Below, piece after piece: positions 1 to 8,293 of a DNA stretch of 64,000 nucleotides. Every line of letters begins with the position of its first letter. The stretch's first letter is position 1. Origin of the DNA: Phytopseudomonas argentinensis. GTDB lineage: Bacteria; Pseudomonadota; Gammaproteobacteria; Pseudomonadales; Pseudomonadaceae. Where the stretch lies: assembly GCF_900113905.1 (NCBI RefSeq), contig NZ_FORC01000003.1:434001-498000 (forward strand), written 5' to 3'. The notes under the pieces were generated by a model that was given only the letters and a program-made list of their open reading frames with translations, ran no database searches and had not been told where the DNA came from. A program made the translations under genes and the position numbers.

Positions 1-2
1 AG

Positions 3-809
3 CTGGCCGGCGGTTTCGATCAGGTTCACCAGAGCCTGCCAGCGCACTACTTCACCTGGGACGGCGCCATCGGCGGCTCCAAGGTGCTGGCCTGGATCAT
101 CGGCACCGTGGGCGCGATTTTCTCCACCCAGTACATCATGCAGGCGATCAGCACCACCAAGAGCGCCAAGTCCGCACGCAACGCCGCGCTGTGGGCTGGC
201 CTGATGTGCCTGCCGATCTCCATCGCCCTGGGCGTGATTGGCGTGGTCTCCAAGTACCTGCACCCGGATATGGACAGCCTCTATGCCCTGCCGGTATTCC
301 TGCAGTCGATGAGCCCATGGATGGCCGGTGTGGTCACCATCTCCCTGGTCGCCTCGGTGTTCGTCGGCGTCAGCGCCGTGGCCCTGGCCATCACCTCGCT
401 GGTGGTGCGCGACTTCTACGTGCCAATCTGCAAGCCCAACGCCGAGCGCGAATTCCGCATGACCAAGGTGATCAGTCTGATCGTCGGTTTCGTGCCCCTG
501 GTGTTCGTGTTCGCCGCGCCGGAAATTCTCAACCTGTCGTTCTTCACCCGCGCCTTGCGCCTGTCGATCACCGTCATCGCTCTGGTGGCCATCTACCTGC
601 CGCTGTTCGCCACCGGCCGCGGCGCCACCTGGGGCCTGGGTGCCGCCACGGTCACCACCAGCGTGTGGTACCTGATGGGCAACCCGTACGGCATCGATAA
701 CATGTACATCGCCCTGATCACCCCGGCCGTGGTGATCTGCATCGAGCGCCTGCTGCCGCGCAGCAAGGCCGACGCCAACGCTTCGGAGGTTTCCAATGCC
801 AACTCTTGA
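3..809 (+). CDS. Sodium:solute symporter family transporter, C-terminal part (5' truncated by window edge)
   Basis: The reading frame is open from the first bases of the window, so this is the last 268 residues of a longer membrane protein; members of the SSS family are usually about 450-550 residues. Several hydrophobic helices are visible (for example around residues 30-45, 60-80, 105-135, 160-190 and 215-245). The family uses the Na+ gradient to import sugars, acids or amino acids. Its stop overlaps the start of the following sialidase-fold gene by 14 nt, which indicates translational coupling and a shared pathway. The substrate cannot be read from the sequence. Membership of the SSS family is judged from the helix pattern and context, so the call is moderate. 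Confidence 0.7.
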   Translation: MAGGFDQVHQSLPAHYFTWDGAIGGSKVLAWIIGTVGAIFSTQYIMQAISTTKSAKSARNAALWAGLMCLPISIALGVIGVVSKYLHPDMDSLYALPVFLQSMSPWMAGVVTISLVASVFVGVSAVALAITSLVVRDFYVPICKPNAEREFRMTKVISLIVGFVPLVFVFAAPEILNLSFFTRALRLSITVIALVAIYLPLFATGRGATWGLGAATVTTSVWYLMGNPYGIDNMYIALITPAVVICIERLLPRSKADANASEVSNANS

Positions 810-1920
810 ACAGCGCCACGACGCCTACCTGCCCACGCCCTATGCCCAGAACCATGCCGCCAATCTGCATGAGCTGGCCGACGGCACCCTTCTGTGCACC
901 TGGTTCGCCGGCACCCAGGAAGGCATGGCCGACATCTTCGTCCTGCTTTCGCGCCGCGACTCGGCCACCGGCGTGTGGAGCGAGCCGCAAAAGATGTCCG
1001 AAGACGCCAGCCGCTCGGAGCAGAATCCCATCCTGTTCCAGGCGCCGAATGGCCCGCTTTGGTTGATCTGGACCGCCCAGGTTTCCGGCAACCAGGAAAC
1101 CGCCATCGTACGCCGTCGCCTGTCCGAGGACGGCGGCCTGACCTGGGGCTCGATCGAGACGCTGTTCGACGAGGTGGGCACCTTCGTGCGCCACCCGCCG
1201 GCGGTGCTGAGCAACGGCGACTGGGTTTTTCCGGTGTGGTACTGCATCACCCAACCGGGCGAGAAATGGATCGGCAACCATGACGTCAGCGCAGTGATGA
1301 TCAGCAGCGACCAGGGCCGCACCTGGAGCCGTCACGACGTACCGCAGAGCACCGGCGCCGTGCACATGAACGTCCATCAACTGAGCGACGACAGCCTGCT
1401 GGGCCTGTTCCGCAGCCGCTGGGCCGACAGCATCTATGCCAGCCGCTCGACCGATCTGGGCCGCACCTGGAGCGTACCGAGGCCCACGGAATTGCCGAAC
1501 AACAACTCGTCGATCCAGTACATCCGCCTGGTCAGCGGCGAACTGGCGCTGGTCTACAACCCGATCAACGCCGAGGGCATCGAGCAGCGCCGCGCCTCGC
1601 TGTACGACGAGATCGAGGACGAGGGCGACGAGCGCGTCACGCCGACCGTCAACGCCGACGGTCGCGGCGCCGTATGGGGCATCCCCCGCGCGCCCATGAG
1701 CCTGGCGATCTCCCGAGATGAAGGGCGCAGCTGGCCGCTGCGCCTGGACATCGAGTTGGGAGACGGTTTCTGCATGACCAACAACTCCCAGGAGAAGCTC
1801 AACCGCGAATTCTCCTACCCAAGCATCATCCAGGCCCGCGACGGCAGCCTGCACGTGGCCTTCACCTACTTCCGGCAGAAGATCAAACACGTGCATATTC
1901 CCCTGGCGGCCATCCGCTAG
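796..1920 (+). CDS. Sialidase-fold (BNR/Asp-box) family protein
   Basis: This 374-residue protein carries four Asp-box motifs of the form S-x-D-x-G-x-[TS]-W: SEDGGLTW, SSDQGRTW, STDLGRTW and SRDEGRSW. Those repeats mark the six-bladed beta-propeller of exo-alpha-sialidases and relatives (BNR_2-type). No signal peptide is visible, so it should act in the cytoplasm on an imported substrate. It overlaps the symporter gene by 14 nt and precedes an SDR gene, suggesting a small catabolic operon. Sialidase activity itself is doubtful: many Asp-box proteins of this type act on other sugar derivatives, and no other sialic-acid genes (nanA, nanE, nanK) are seen here. Confidence 0.8.
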   Translation: MPTLEQRHDAYLPTPYAQNHAANLHELADGTLLCTWFAGTQEGMADIFVLLSRRDSATGVWSEPQKMSEDASRSEQNPILFQAPNGPLWLIWTAQVSGNQETAIVRRRLSEDGGLTWGSIETLFDEVGTFVRHPPAVLSNGDWVFPVWYCITQPGEKWIGNHDVSAVMISSDQGRTWSRHDVPQSTGAVHMNVHQLSDDSLLGLFRSRWADSIYASRSTDLGRTWSVPRPTELPNNNSSIQYIRLVSGELALVYNPINAEGIEQRRASLYDEIEDEGDERVTPTVNADGRGAVWGIPRAPMSLAISRDEGRSWPLRLDIELGDGFCMTNNSQEKLNREFSYPSIIQARDGSLHVAFTYFRQKIKHVHIPLAAIR

Positions 1921-1927
1921 AGCCAAC

Positions 1928-1951
1928 GGGCGCCCTGATGGCGCCCCTTTT
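1928..1951 (+). terminator. Hairpin with short T run after the sialidase-fold gene
   Basis: A 7-8 bp GC stem (gggcgcc...ggcgccc) is followed by TTTT, directly after the stop of the sialidase-fold gene and 15 nt before the SDR start. It may partly terminate or attenuate transcription between the two genes. Confidence 0.5.
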
Positions 1952-1966
1952 GCGTGGAGAATCCAG

Positions 1967-2653
1967 ATGAGTGAAGACCGCCGCTGCGCCCTGGTCACCG
2001 GGGTCAGCTCGGGCATTGGCGAGGCCATTGCCCTGCGCCTGCTCGAAGACGGCTGGCAGGTGATCGGCATGAGCCGACGCGCGCCGAGCCTGCAACACAC
2101 GAACCTCAGTTTCGTCGCTGCCGACCTGGCCGACAACGCCTCGCTGGCCAGCGCCCTGGCCGATATCCCGGCACTGGACGCCATCGTCCATGCCGCCGGT
2201 TTCATGCGCACCGCGCCCTTGGGTGAACTGCGCGACGAGGACGGCGCGGCCATGTGGCAGGTGCACGTCAGCGCCGCCACGCAACTGGTCAACGGCCTGC
2301 TCGGCCGCCTGCGCGCGCCGGGACGCATCGTGCTGGTCGGCAGTCGCACCATGAACGGTGCTGCTGGCCGCAGTCAGTACGCCGCCACCAAGGCCGCGTT
2401 GATCGGCCTGGTGCGCTCCTGGGCCATCGAGCTGGCGCCCAGGGGCATCACCGTCAACCTGGTCGCCCCGGGCGCCACCGAAACGCCGATGCTGATCGAC
2501 CCGGCCCGCCAGGGCACGCCGCCGCGCCAGCCGCCCATCGGGCGTTTCATCCAGCCCCGTGAAGTGGCGGCCATGACCGCTTTTCTACTCGGCTCCGACG
2601 CCGGCGCCATCACTGGTCAGCAACTGGTGATATGCGGCGGTGCCTCGTTGTGA
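1967..2653 (+). CDS. SDR family NAD(P)-dependent oxidoreductase
   Basis: A 228-residue classical short-chain dehydrogenase/reductase. The cofactor motif TGVSSGIG is at residues 13-20, the HAAG motif lies near residue 75, a catalytic Ser lies in VGSRT, and the active-site YAATK (Y-x-x-x-K) lies around residue 140. The C-terminal region has the usual PG-x-x-x-T motif (APGATETPM). It lies 46 nt after the sialidase-fold gene and before a DeoR regulator, so it probably oxidises or reduces an intermediate of the same catabolic route. The substrate is unknown. Confidence 0.85.
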   Translation: MSEDRRCALVTGVSSGIGEAIALRLLEDGWQVIGMSRRAPSLQHTNLSFVAADLADNASLASALADIPALDAIVHAAGFMRTAPLGELRDEDGAAMWQVHVSAATQLVNGLLGRLRAPGRIVLVGSRTMNGAAGRSQYAATKAALIGLVRSWAIELAPRGITVNLVAPGATETPMLIDPARQGTPPRQPPIGRFIQPREVAAMTAFLLGSDAGAITGQQLVICGGASL

Positions 2654-2705
2654 GCTGGCCAGGCGGTAGTGATAGAGTGCAACCGCCTATCCCTGAAGGA
2701 TCGCC

Positions 2706-3467
2706 ATGAAAGTCGCCAAACGCCGCCAGGCCATTCTCGAGCTGGTGCTCTCCAACAACGGCAACGTCAACGTCGAAACCCTGTGCAGCTCGCTCGGCGT
2801 GTCCGAGGCCACGGTGCGCCGCGACCTGTCCTCGCTCGCCGAACAGGGCATGATCATGCGCACCTACGGCGGCGCCGCGCATATCGGCAAGCACGCCCCG
2901 GAAGCCTCGCTGGAAGAGCGCAGCAGCCACTCCAGCCTGGAGAAGGAGCGCATCGCCCGCGCCGCCCTGGCCCATGTGCAGGACAACGATACCGTGCTGC
3001 TCGACGGCGGCACCTCGACCGCCAGCCTGGCCCGGCTGCTGCGCGAGCGCACCGGCCTGCACGTGATCACCAACAACCTGCTGGCATTGGAGTCGTTGCA
3101 CGAGCTGCCGCAAGGGCGAGTGACGGTATTGGGCGGCGACTTGCGCCCCGGCAGCATGGCCACCTTCGGCCCCGCGGCCATGGCGATGCTGGAGCGTCTG
3201 AGCGCCGACAAGGTGTTCGTCAGCGCCGATGGCGTGGTCGCCGGGCGCGGCTTGTGCGAGGCGAGCGCCAGCCAGTCTTATCTGAAAGATTTGATGATCC
3301 GCCAGGCGGCGGAGGTATTCGTGCTGGCCGATGCCAGCAAGCTGGGCCGCGACCAGCAGCAGTACTGGACGCCACTGAACACCCGCTGGACGCTGATCAC
3401 CACCGGTAGTGCCGAACAGCTGGCCGATTTCGACAATGATCCGCGGGTGATCCAGCAGCGACTGTAA
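2706..3467 (+). CDS. DeoR/GlpR family transcriptional regulator
   Basis: A 253-residue protein with an N-terminal DeoR-type winged helix (residues about 5-60; SEATVRRDLSSLAEQG is the typical recognition-helix region) and a C-terminal sugar-phosphate-binding DeoRC domain (D-G-G-T-S-T motif near residue 100). DeoR proteins usually repress sugar-catabolic operons and are released by a phosphorylated intermediate. Its position at the end of the symporter/sialidase/SDR cluster on the same strand suggests it is the local regulator. The start is supported by AAGGA upstream of the ATG. Confidence 0.85.
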   Translation: MKVAKRRQAILELVLSNNGNVNVETLCSSLGVSEATVRRDLSSLAEQGMIMRTYGGAAHIGKHAPEASLEERSSHSSLEKERIARAALAHVQDNDTVLLDGGTSTASLARLLRERTGLHVITNNLLALESLHELPQGRVTVLGGDLRPGSMATFGPAAMAMLERLSADKVFVSADGVVAGRGLCEASASQSYLKDLMIRQAAEVFVLADASKLGRDQQQYWTPLNTRWTLITTGSAEQLADFDNDPRVIQQRL

Positions 3468-3488
3468 GTCGCTGCCAGAAGCTTCGCG

Positions 3489-4016
3489 TTACTGACGCGG
3501 CTTCAACGCGCCGCAGTCAGCCGACACCCAGCGCGCCTCGGACTCCATGCTGCCCTGCTGGCGGCCGGCGCCGCTGTCGAAATCACCGCTGACCTTGGAG
3601 GTGAACGACTTGTCGTCGAGGAAATGCGCCTCGCCCTGACCGCGGCCCTGCGGGCAGGTGAAGTTGAATACCCAGCGGTCGTTATCGCGCGAGGTGATCT
3701 GCTGGCTGCAGTTGGGGTCCTGCAGAGGGATGTTCTGTGCATCGACCTGGGCCTGGCTGATGCAGTACTGCACGCCCTTTTCGCCGAGCTGGATGCCCTG
3801 CTGGGCCATGGCCCGCTCCATCATTTCACGCTGGGCCTGGGGCAGGCTCTTGAACTGCTGCAGCATCACGTCGCTGCTCGGCAGGGTCTTGCCGCCGAGC
3901 TGCATGTTCTTCGAGGTTATTTCCCAGAGACCGGGCTGGATCTGCTGCTGGGCAGACGCCATGAATGGCAGCGCCAGCAGGCAGAGAGGCAGCAACTTCA
4001 CACTAAGCTTTGGCAT
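3489..4016 (-). CDS. DUF3617 domain-containing secreted protein
   Basis: A 175-residue protein with a clear Sec signal peptide (MPKLSVKLLPLCLLALPFMASA, cleavage after ASA). The mature part has the pattern of DUF3617: PGLWEIT near the N terminus, three or four cysteines (CIS, NCSQQ, FTCPQ, DCG) that could form disulfides, and a C-terminal beta-rich segment. It is expected in the periplasm. No function is established for the family. It faces the DeoR gene tail to tail. Confidence 0.75.
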   Translation of the reverse strand: MPKLSVKLLPLCLLALPFMASAQQQIQPGLWEITSKNMQLGGKTLPSSDVMLQQFKSLPQAQREMMERAMAQQGIQLGEKGVQYCISQAQVDAQNIPLQDPNCSQQITSRDNDRWVFNFTCPQGRGQGEAHFLDDKSFTSKVSGDFDSGAGRQQGSMESEARWVSADCGALKPRQ

Positions 4017-4099
4017 GTAGAACTCCGTTCAGTGACCGCGACGCGGCTCGCTCGATATCTGACAGCGCAGCCGCCAGGATGTCTCGACGCAATGCCGCT

Positions 4100-4603
4100 T
4101 TAGCCCTCACGTTCCTGGCGATAGAGCTCCAGGCCTCGCGCCTGATAATTGGCCAACGCACTGGGGTGATCGAGGCTGCAGGTGTGCACCCAAACCCTTT
4201 TCGTGCCGGGCCAGGCCCAAGCAGACTGCAGCGCGTGGGTCAGCAGCGGGCCACCGAAACCCTGGCCGAAGAAAGCCGCGGCCAGGCCGAAATAGAGAAT
4301 CTCTACGGCGCCCTCGGCATCGCGCTGCAGTTCGTAGTAACCGGCGATGGCGCCCCCGTGGTAGGCCACCCAGGTGCGGTGATCGTCGCGCTCGATCGCT
4401 TCGCGCCACTGGGCGTCCGACCAGGACAGCTTGTCCGTCCACGCCCAGGGCTCGCCGACCAACTGGTAGAGAAAGCGGTTGAGCTGGAACTGCTTGATCC
4501 GGCACTCGACCACCTGCAGGTCATCGGGCAGGGGTTTGCCGCGCAGCTGCTCGGGGCTGTGCATGTCCAGGTAATAGGTGATGTTGTCGCCCTGCTCGCT
4601 CAT
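4100..4603 (-). CDS. GNAT family N-acetyltransferase
   Basis: About 167 residues with a GNAT-like core. The segment GAIAGYYEL is the beta4 region, ILYFGLAAAFFGQGFGGPLLTHAL is the acetyl-CoA pyrophosphate-binding motif A (Q-G-x-G-G-x-L variant of R/Q-x-x-G-x-G/A), and HPSALANYQARGLELYR is the usual C-terminal motif B (N-x-x-A/Y-x-x-x-G). The substrate is unknown. The ATG at 4603 (MSEQGDN) is used; a GTG at 4633 would add ten residues and is a possible alternative. Confidence 0.75.
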   Translation of the reverse strand: MSEQGDNITYYLDMHSPEQLRGKPLPDDLQVVECRIKQFQLNRFLYQLVGEPWAWTDKLSWSDAQWREAIERDDHRTWVAYHGGAIAGYYELQRDAEGAVEILYFGLAAAFFGQGFGGPLLTHALQSAWAWPGTKRVWVHTCSLDHPSALANYQARGLELYRQEREG

Positions 4604-4807
4604 GCCGTGATCCGTCGTGTTGGTCAGGGCCACCTGGCCCAGGCAAAGAGCGCAGGCTAATGACCCGCGATGGATTCGGCAATCCGGTGGCCCGAGGCAG
4701 GCTACACATCTGGTGAAAAAGCAGTCTGCAAACCAGGCGCCCAGTGCTTTCTTCCGTCACCATGCTTATTTACCCTCGACAGCCCGACAGTCGCCGCCGA
4801 ACTCGCC

Positions 4808-5623
4808 ATGAACGACACCAGCTCGAACCCGCCCACCAGCGTCTGGCGCCAGCAACTGGCCGCGGTCATGGATGGCAAGCCCGTGCAGCGCCTGATCACC
4901 GTACTGATCCTGATCAACGCGGCGATTCTCGGCATGCTCACCTCGAAGCAAATCGTCGCCGAGTGGGGCTGGCTGCTGGTGCCTGTGGATATGTTCATCC
5001 TGGCGGTGTTCGTGGCCGAGCTGGCGCTGCGTTTCGCGGCCCGGGGCATTGGCCTGTTGCGCGATCCGTGGGCGGTGTTCGACTGCATCGTGGTAGGCAT
5101 CGCCCTGGTGCCGGCCAGCGGGCCGTTCAGCGTGCTGCGGGCATTGCGCGTGTTGCGGGTGCTGCGCCTGGTGTCGATCAACCCGAACATGCGCAAGGTG
5201 GTGCAGGCGCTGCTGGCTTCGCTGCCGGGCATGGGCAGCATCATCATGCTGATGGGGCTGATCTTCTACGTGTCGGCGGTGATGGCCACGCAGCTGTTCG
5301 GCGAGCGCTTTCCCGAGTGGTTCGGCTCGCTGACCGCCAGCCTGTATTCGCTGTTCCAGATGATGACCCTGGACAGCTGGTCGAGCGGCACCGTGCGGCC
5401 GATCATGGAGGTCTACCCACTGGCCTGGCTGTTCTTCATCCCCTACGTGCTGATCGCCACCTTCATGATGCTCAACCTGTTTATCGCGGTACTGGTCAAC
5501 GCCATGGAGGATGCCAAAGGGCCGGATGCCGAAGCCGAGGCGCGGGTACAGCGCGAGGAGATGATTCTTCAGGAATTGAAGGCCCTGCGGGCGGAGTTGG
5601 GGGAGATGCGCCGTGGCCGGTGA
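4808..5623 (+). CDS. One-domain voltage-gated cation channel (ion transporter family, NaChBac-like)
   Basis: A 271-residue protein with six membrane segments. S4 is recognisable from arginines at every third position (LRALRVLRVLRL), followed by the S4-S5 linker, S5 (MGSIIMLMGLIFYVSAVMA), a pore loop (SLFQMMTLDSWSSG) and S6 (YVLIATFMMLNLFIAVLVNAM). A C-terminal acidic, probably coiled-coil tail (QREEMILQELKALRAEL) is typical of the tetramerising bacterial Nav tail. The pore signature reads TLDSWSSG, with Asp at the position that is Glu (TLESW) in the well-studied sodium channels. An upstream in-frame ATG at 4670 would add 46 non-hydrophobic residues and is not favoured. Confidence 0.88.
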   Translation: MNDTSSNPPTSVWRQQLAAVMDGKPVQRLITVLILINAAILGMLTSKQIVAEWGWLLVPVDMFILAVFVAELALRFAARGIGLLRDPWAVFDCIVVGIALVPASGPFSVLRALRVLRVLRLVSINPNMRKVVQALLASLPGMGSIIMLMGLIFYVSAVMATQLFGERFPEWFGSLTASLYSLFQMMTLDSWSSGTVRPIMEVYPLAWLFFIPYVLIATFMMLNLFIAVLVNAMEDAKGPDAEAEARVQREEMILQELKALRAELGEMRRGR

Positions 5624-5633
5624 GCAGCGCTTC

Positions 5634-5704
5634 TGTGGGAGAGGCTTTAGCCTCGATTTTGCCTAGCTAGGCGCAAAGAGCTCGCGGCTAAAGCCCCTCC
5701 CACT
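5634..5704. repeat. Inverted REP-type element (GTGGGAG family)
   Basis: Two oppositely oriented copies of a short repeat (tgtgggagaggctttagcc and its partner ggctaaagcccctcccac) flank a 35-nt spacer and can form a stem. It sits between the channel gene and the DUF1850 gene, and would be transcribed from either side. Related GTGGGAGCGGGC-type units occur at 9469, 37648 and 42159. Confidence 0.7.
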
Positions 5705-5731
5705 AGGTCGCTGGATGTCCGCTTCTGCCTT

Positions 5732-6121
5732 TCACCTGGCCCACTCACAGCTCCACAACTCCACCGCCGGCTGACTCGCCCTAGGCGGCCCGAGCCACTC
5801 GCTGAAAGGCTTGCAGCCCTTGGCATCGCACAGCTGGTAGTCGCCCGCCTCGGGCGTGCGCCCCAGGCGTAGCGGTTGCAGCGGCGGCAGCTGGCGTTGG
5901 TAATGCCAGGCGCCATCACGCAGTTCGGCGCCATCCGGGATCTCCATACCGGCGCCGCTACCGCGTACCCGCGCCTCGCCAAGCAGCAGCCCGGCCGGCG
6001 TGACGCGGTAATCCTCTTCCCAGCGGATCTTCTCGATCGTGTGGCTCCAGGCCAGGGTGAAGGCCGGGGCGGGCACCTGCGCCCACACCACCCCGGCCAG
6101 GCCCATGCACAATCCGATCAA
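5732..6121 (-). CDS. DUF1850 domain-containing protein (TRAP-transporter associated)
   Basis: A 129-residue protein with an N-terminal hydrophobic segment (MIGLCMGLAGVVWA) that looks like a signal peptide or anchor, followed by the DUF1850 pattern (F-x-L-x-W-x-H-T-I-E-K-I-x-W-E-E-D-Y). The start overlaps the TRAP permease stop by 4 nt. DUF1850 genes regularly accompany TAXI-type TRAP transporters, so an accessory or assembly role is inferred. The biochemical function is unknown. Confidence 0.8.
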   Translation of the reverse strand: MIGLCMGLAGVVWAQVPAPAFTLAWSHTIEKIRWEEDYRVTPAGLLLGEARVRGSGAGMEIPDGAELRDGAWHYQRQLPPLQPLRLGRTPEAGDYQLCDAKGCKPFSEWLGPPRASQPAVELWSCEWAR

Positions 6122-8181
6122 GCGGCCGCCAGAGACGGCTGGCGACGGGCACGTAGCACATGCAGGGCGATCACCGCGGCGGCGATCAGGAAGCCGATTT
6201 CATCGGTGGTCACGCTGTACAGCCCGAGCAGGTCATAGCTGAACACCGAGGCCGGAATCACCAGCGAAGCACCGGCAGCGAACACCAGCAGCCGCTCCCA
6301 TGCACGCATCGGCGCCGAGAAATAGCCGACCACCGCCATGCCCCACAAGCCAACGGCGAACACCGACTTGATCAACATGTAGAGGATCGCGCCCCAGTCG
6401 TCGCCCTGCATCAGCAGCGCCGGGTCATACACCGCCATGAACGGCACCACGAAGCCGCACGCGGCGATGCGCACCGACCACAGGCTGATCTTCAGGCCGT
6501 TCTCCTTGGCGATCGAACCGGCGGCGAAGCAGGCCAGCGCCACCGGGGGCGTGAGGTCTGCCATCAGGCCGAAATAGAAGACGAACATGTGCGACACGAT
6601 CAGCGGCACGCCCAGTTCCAGCAGCGCCGGCGCGGCGATGGCGCTGGTGATGATGTAGTTGGGAATGGTCGGGATACCCATGCCGAGGACCAGGCAGGTG
6701 AGCATGGTCAACACCAGCGACAGGAACAGGTTGTCCTTGCCGATAGCCATGATGTAACCGGCGAAGGTGGTGGCGATGCCGGTCAGCGACACCACACCGA
6801 TGATCACCCCCACCAGGATGCACGCCACCGCCACCGGGATCGCATGGCGCGCCCCTTCGGCCAGGGCCCACACGCAGGCGCGCAGGGTTTCTCGCCCGCC
6901 CTTGACGTAGAAGCAGCCGGCGACCAGCACCGCGATCACGCCGAACACCACGCCGATGCCGAATTTGAGGAACGCGGAACTGACCAGCCCCAGGGCGATC
7001 CAGAAGGCGATCTTCAACCACAGGTTGCTGGCGCGCATGACGATCGCCGTGCCCAGGATCACGATGGCGGTCAGGGCCAGGCCCACGGTGCCGGAGAACA
7101 TCGGCGTGAAGCCGGCGAACAACAGGTACACCAGCACACCCAGCGGAATCAGCAGGTACCAGCGCTGCTTGATGGCCGCGAACGGATCCGGGCATTCCTC
7201 TTTCGGCAGGCCGGTCAGCTTCAGGCGCTGGGCCTCCAAGTGCACGGTCCAGAAGATCGAGCCGAACCAAAGCAGCGCCGGGATCAGCGCCGCCTTGGCG
7301 ATCTCCACGTACGGCACGTTGATGGTCTCGGCCATGATGAACGCCACCGCGCCCATGATCGGCGGCATGATCTGGCTGCCCATGCTGGCCGAGGCCTCCA
7401 CTGCGGCGGCGAAGGTGCCCTTGTAGCCGAAGCGCTTCATCAGCGGGATGGTGAACTGGCCGGTGGTGACCACGTTGGCGACCCCCGAACCGGTGATGGT
7501 GCCCATCAGCGCCGAGGTCACCACCGAAACCTTGGCCGGGCCGCCGGTCTTGTGGCCGAACATGCCCATGGCGAAATCGGTGAACAGCCGGATCATTCCC
7601 GCCTGCTCCAGGAACGCGCCAAACAGGATGAACAGGAAGATATAGGTACCCGACACATAGGTAGGCGTGCCGTAGAACCCTTCGGTACCGAACGACAGCT
7701 GGTTGATGATCTGGTCGAAGTCGTAGCCACGGTGCGCCAGATCGCCCGGCAGATGCTCACCAAACAGACCATAGGCCAGGAAGCAACCGCAGATGACCGG
7801 CAGGGCCAGGCCCATGACCCGGCGCGCCGCCTCGAACACCAGCACCAGCAGCGTCACCCCGACCACCATGTCGAAGCTGGTGAGGTCGCCCGAGCGCTGG
7901 ACCAGGTCCGCCTCGAAGTACCACTGGTAAAGCGCCGTGCCCAATCCCGCCAGGCCCAGCACCCAGGCCAGCGGCATCCATGGCCGGCCCTGGCCACGCA
8001 TGGGGAAGCACAGATAGACCATCAGCAACACGAAGCCGACGTGCCCGGCGCGCAGCACCTGGCTGGAGAACGGATGGAAGGCGGCCCCGATGATCTGGTA
8101 GACCGAAAACAGGATCGCGACGTAGAACACGGCCTTGGGCCACTGACCGGGATTGCCGGTCAGACCTGGATGATCGCTCAT
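6118..8181 (-). CDS. TRAP transporter fused permease (DctQM-type, TAXI system)
   Basis: A 687-residue integral membrane protein in which a short DctQ-like N-terminal part (residues about 1-170) is fused to a long DctM-like part (about 12 membrane segments; glycine-rich motifs such as GTITGSGVANVVTTG and GMGIPTIPNYI). TRAP transporters import organic acids using the Na+ gradient together with a periplasmic binding protein. The ATG at 8181 (MSDHPGL) is preferred; an upstream in-frame start at 8220 would add 13 residues. It lies 112 nt downstream of the TAXI binding-protein gene and overlaps the DUF1850 gene by 4 nt, forming one operon. Confidence 0.9.
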   Translation of the reverse strand: MSDHPGLTGNPGQWPKAVFYVAILFSVYQIIGAAFHPFSSQVLRAGHVGFVLLMVYLCFPMRGQGRPWMPLAWVLGLAGLGTALYQWYFEADLVQRSGDLTSFDMVVGVTLLVLVFEAARRVMGLALPVICGCFLAYGLFGEHLPGDLAHRGYDFDQIINQLSFGTEGFYGTPTYVSGTYIFLFILFGAFLEQAGMIRLFTDFAMGMFGHKTGGPAKVSVVTSALMGTITGSGVANVVTTGQFTIPLMKRFGYKGTFAAAVEASASMGSQIMPPIMGAVAFIMAETINVPYVEIAKAALIPALLWFGSIFWTVHLEAQRLKLTGLPKEECPDPFAAIKQRWYLLIPLGVLVYLLFAGFTPMFSGTVGLALTAIVILGTAIVMRASNLWLKIAFWIALGLVSSAFLKFGIGVVFGVIAVLVAGCFYVKGGRETLRACVWALAEGARHAIPVAVACILVGVIIGVVSLTGIATTFAGYIMAIGKDNLFLSLVLTMLTCLVLGMGIPTIPNYIITSAIAAPALLELGVPLIVSHMFVFYFGLMADLTPPVALACFAAGSIAKENGLKISLWSVRIAACGFVVPFMAVYDPALLMQGDDWGAILYMLIKSVFAVGLWGMAVVGYFSAPMRAWERLLVFAAGASLVIPASVFSYDLLGLYSVTTDEIGFLIAAAVIALHVLRARRQPSLAAA

Positions 8182-8252
8182 GGATAGATTCTCGATGCAG
8201 CTGCAATAACGGCGGGCCACTGCCTAGGAGCATGGCCAAGCCGACCCGACAG

Positions 8253-8284
8253 GTGCGCGGGCAGCGCGTACCGCTGCCCGCTGT
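8253..8284 (-). promoter_or_regulatory. Intercistronic hairpin between TAXI binding protein and permease genes
   Basis: A strong GC stem (cgggcagcg...ccgctgcccg) lies just after the stop of the binding-protein gene. It has no T run in the direction of transcription, so it is more likely an mRNA-stabilising or partial-attenuation hairpin that raises binding protein over permease than a full terminator. Confidence 0.4.
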
Positions 8285-8293
8285 GCCTGCGTG

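Noticed and set aside
718..2352. Long open frame antisense to the sialidase-fold and SDR genes
   Set aside because: High GC gives long open frames opposite real genes; it lacks recognisable domains and overlaps two well-supported genes.
6160..8187. Long open frame antisense to the TRAP permease gene
   Set aside because: Very His/Gln/Asp/Gly-rich composition with no domain; mirror of the permease codons.
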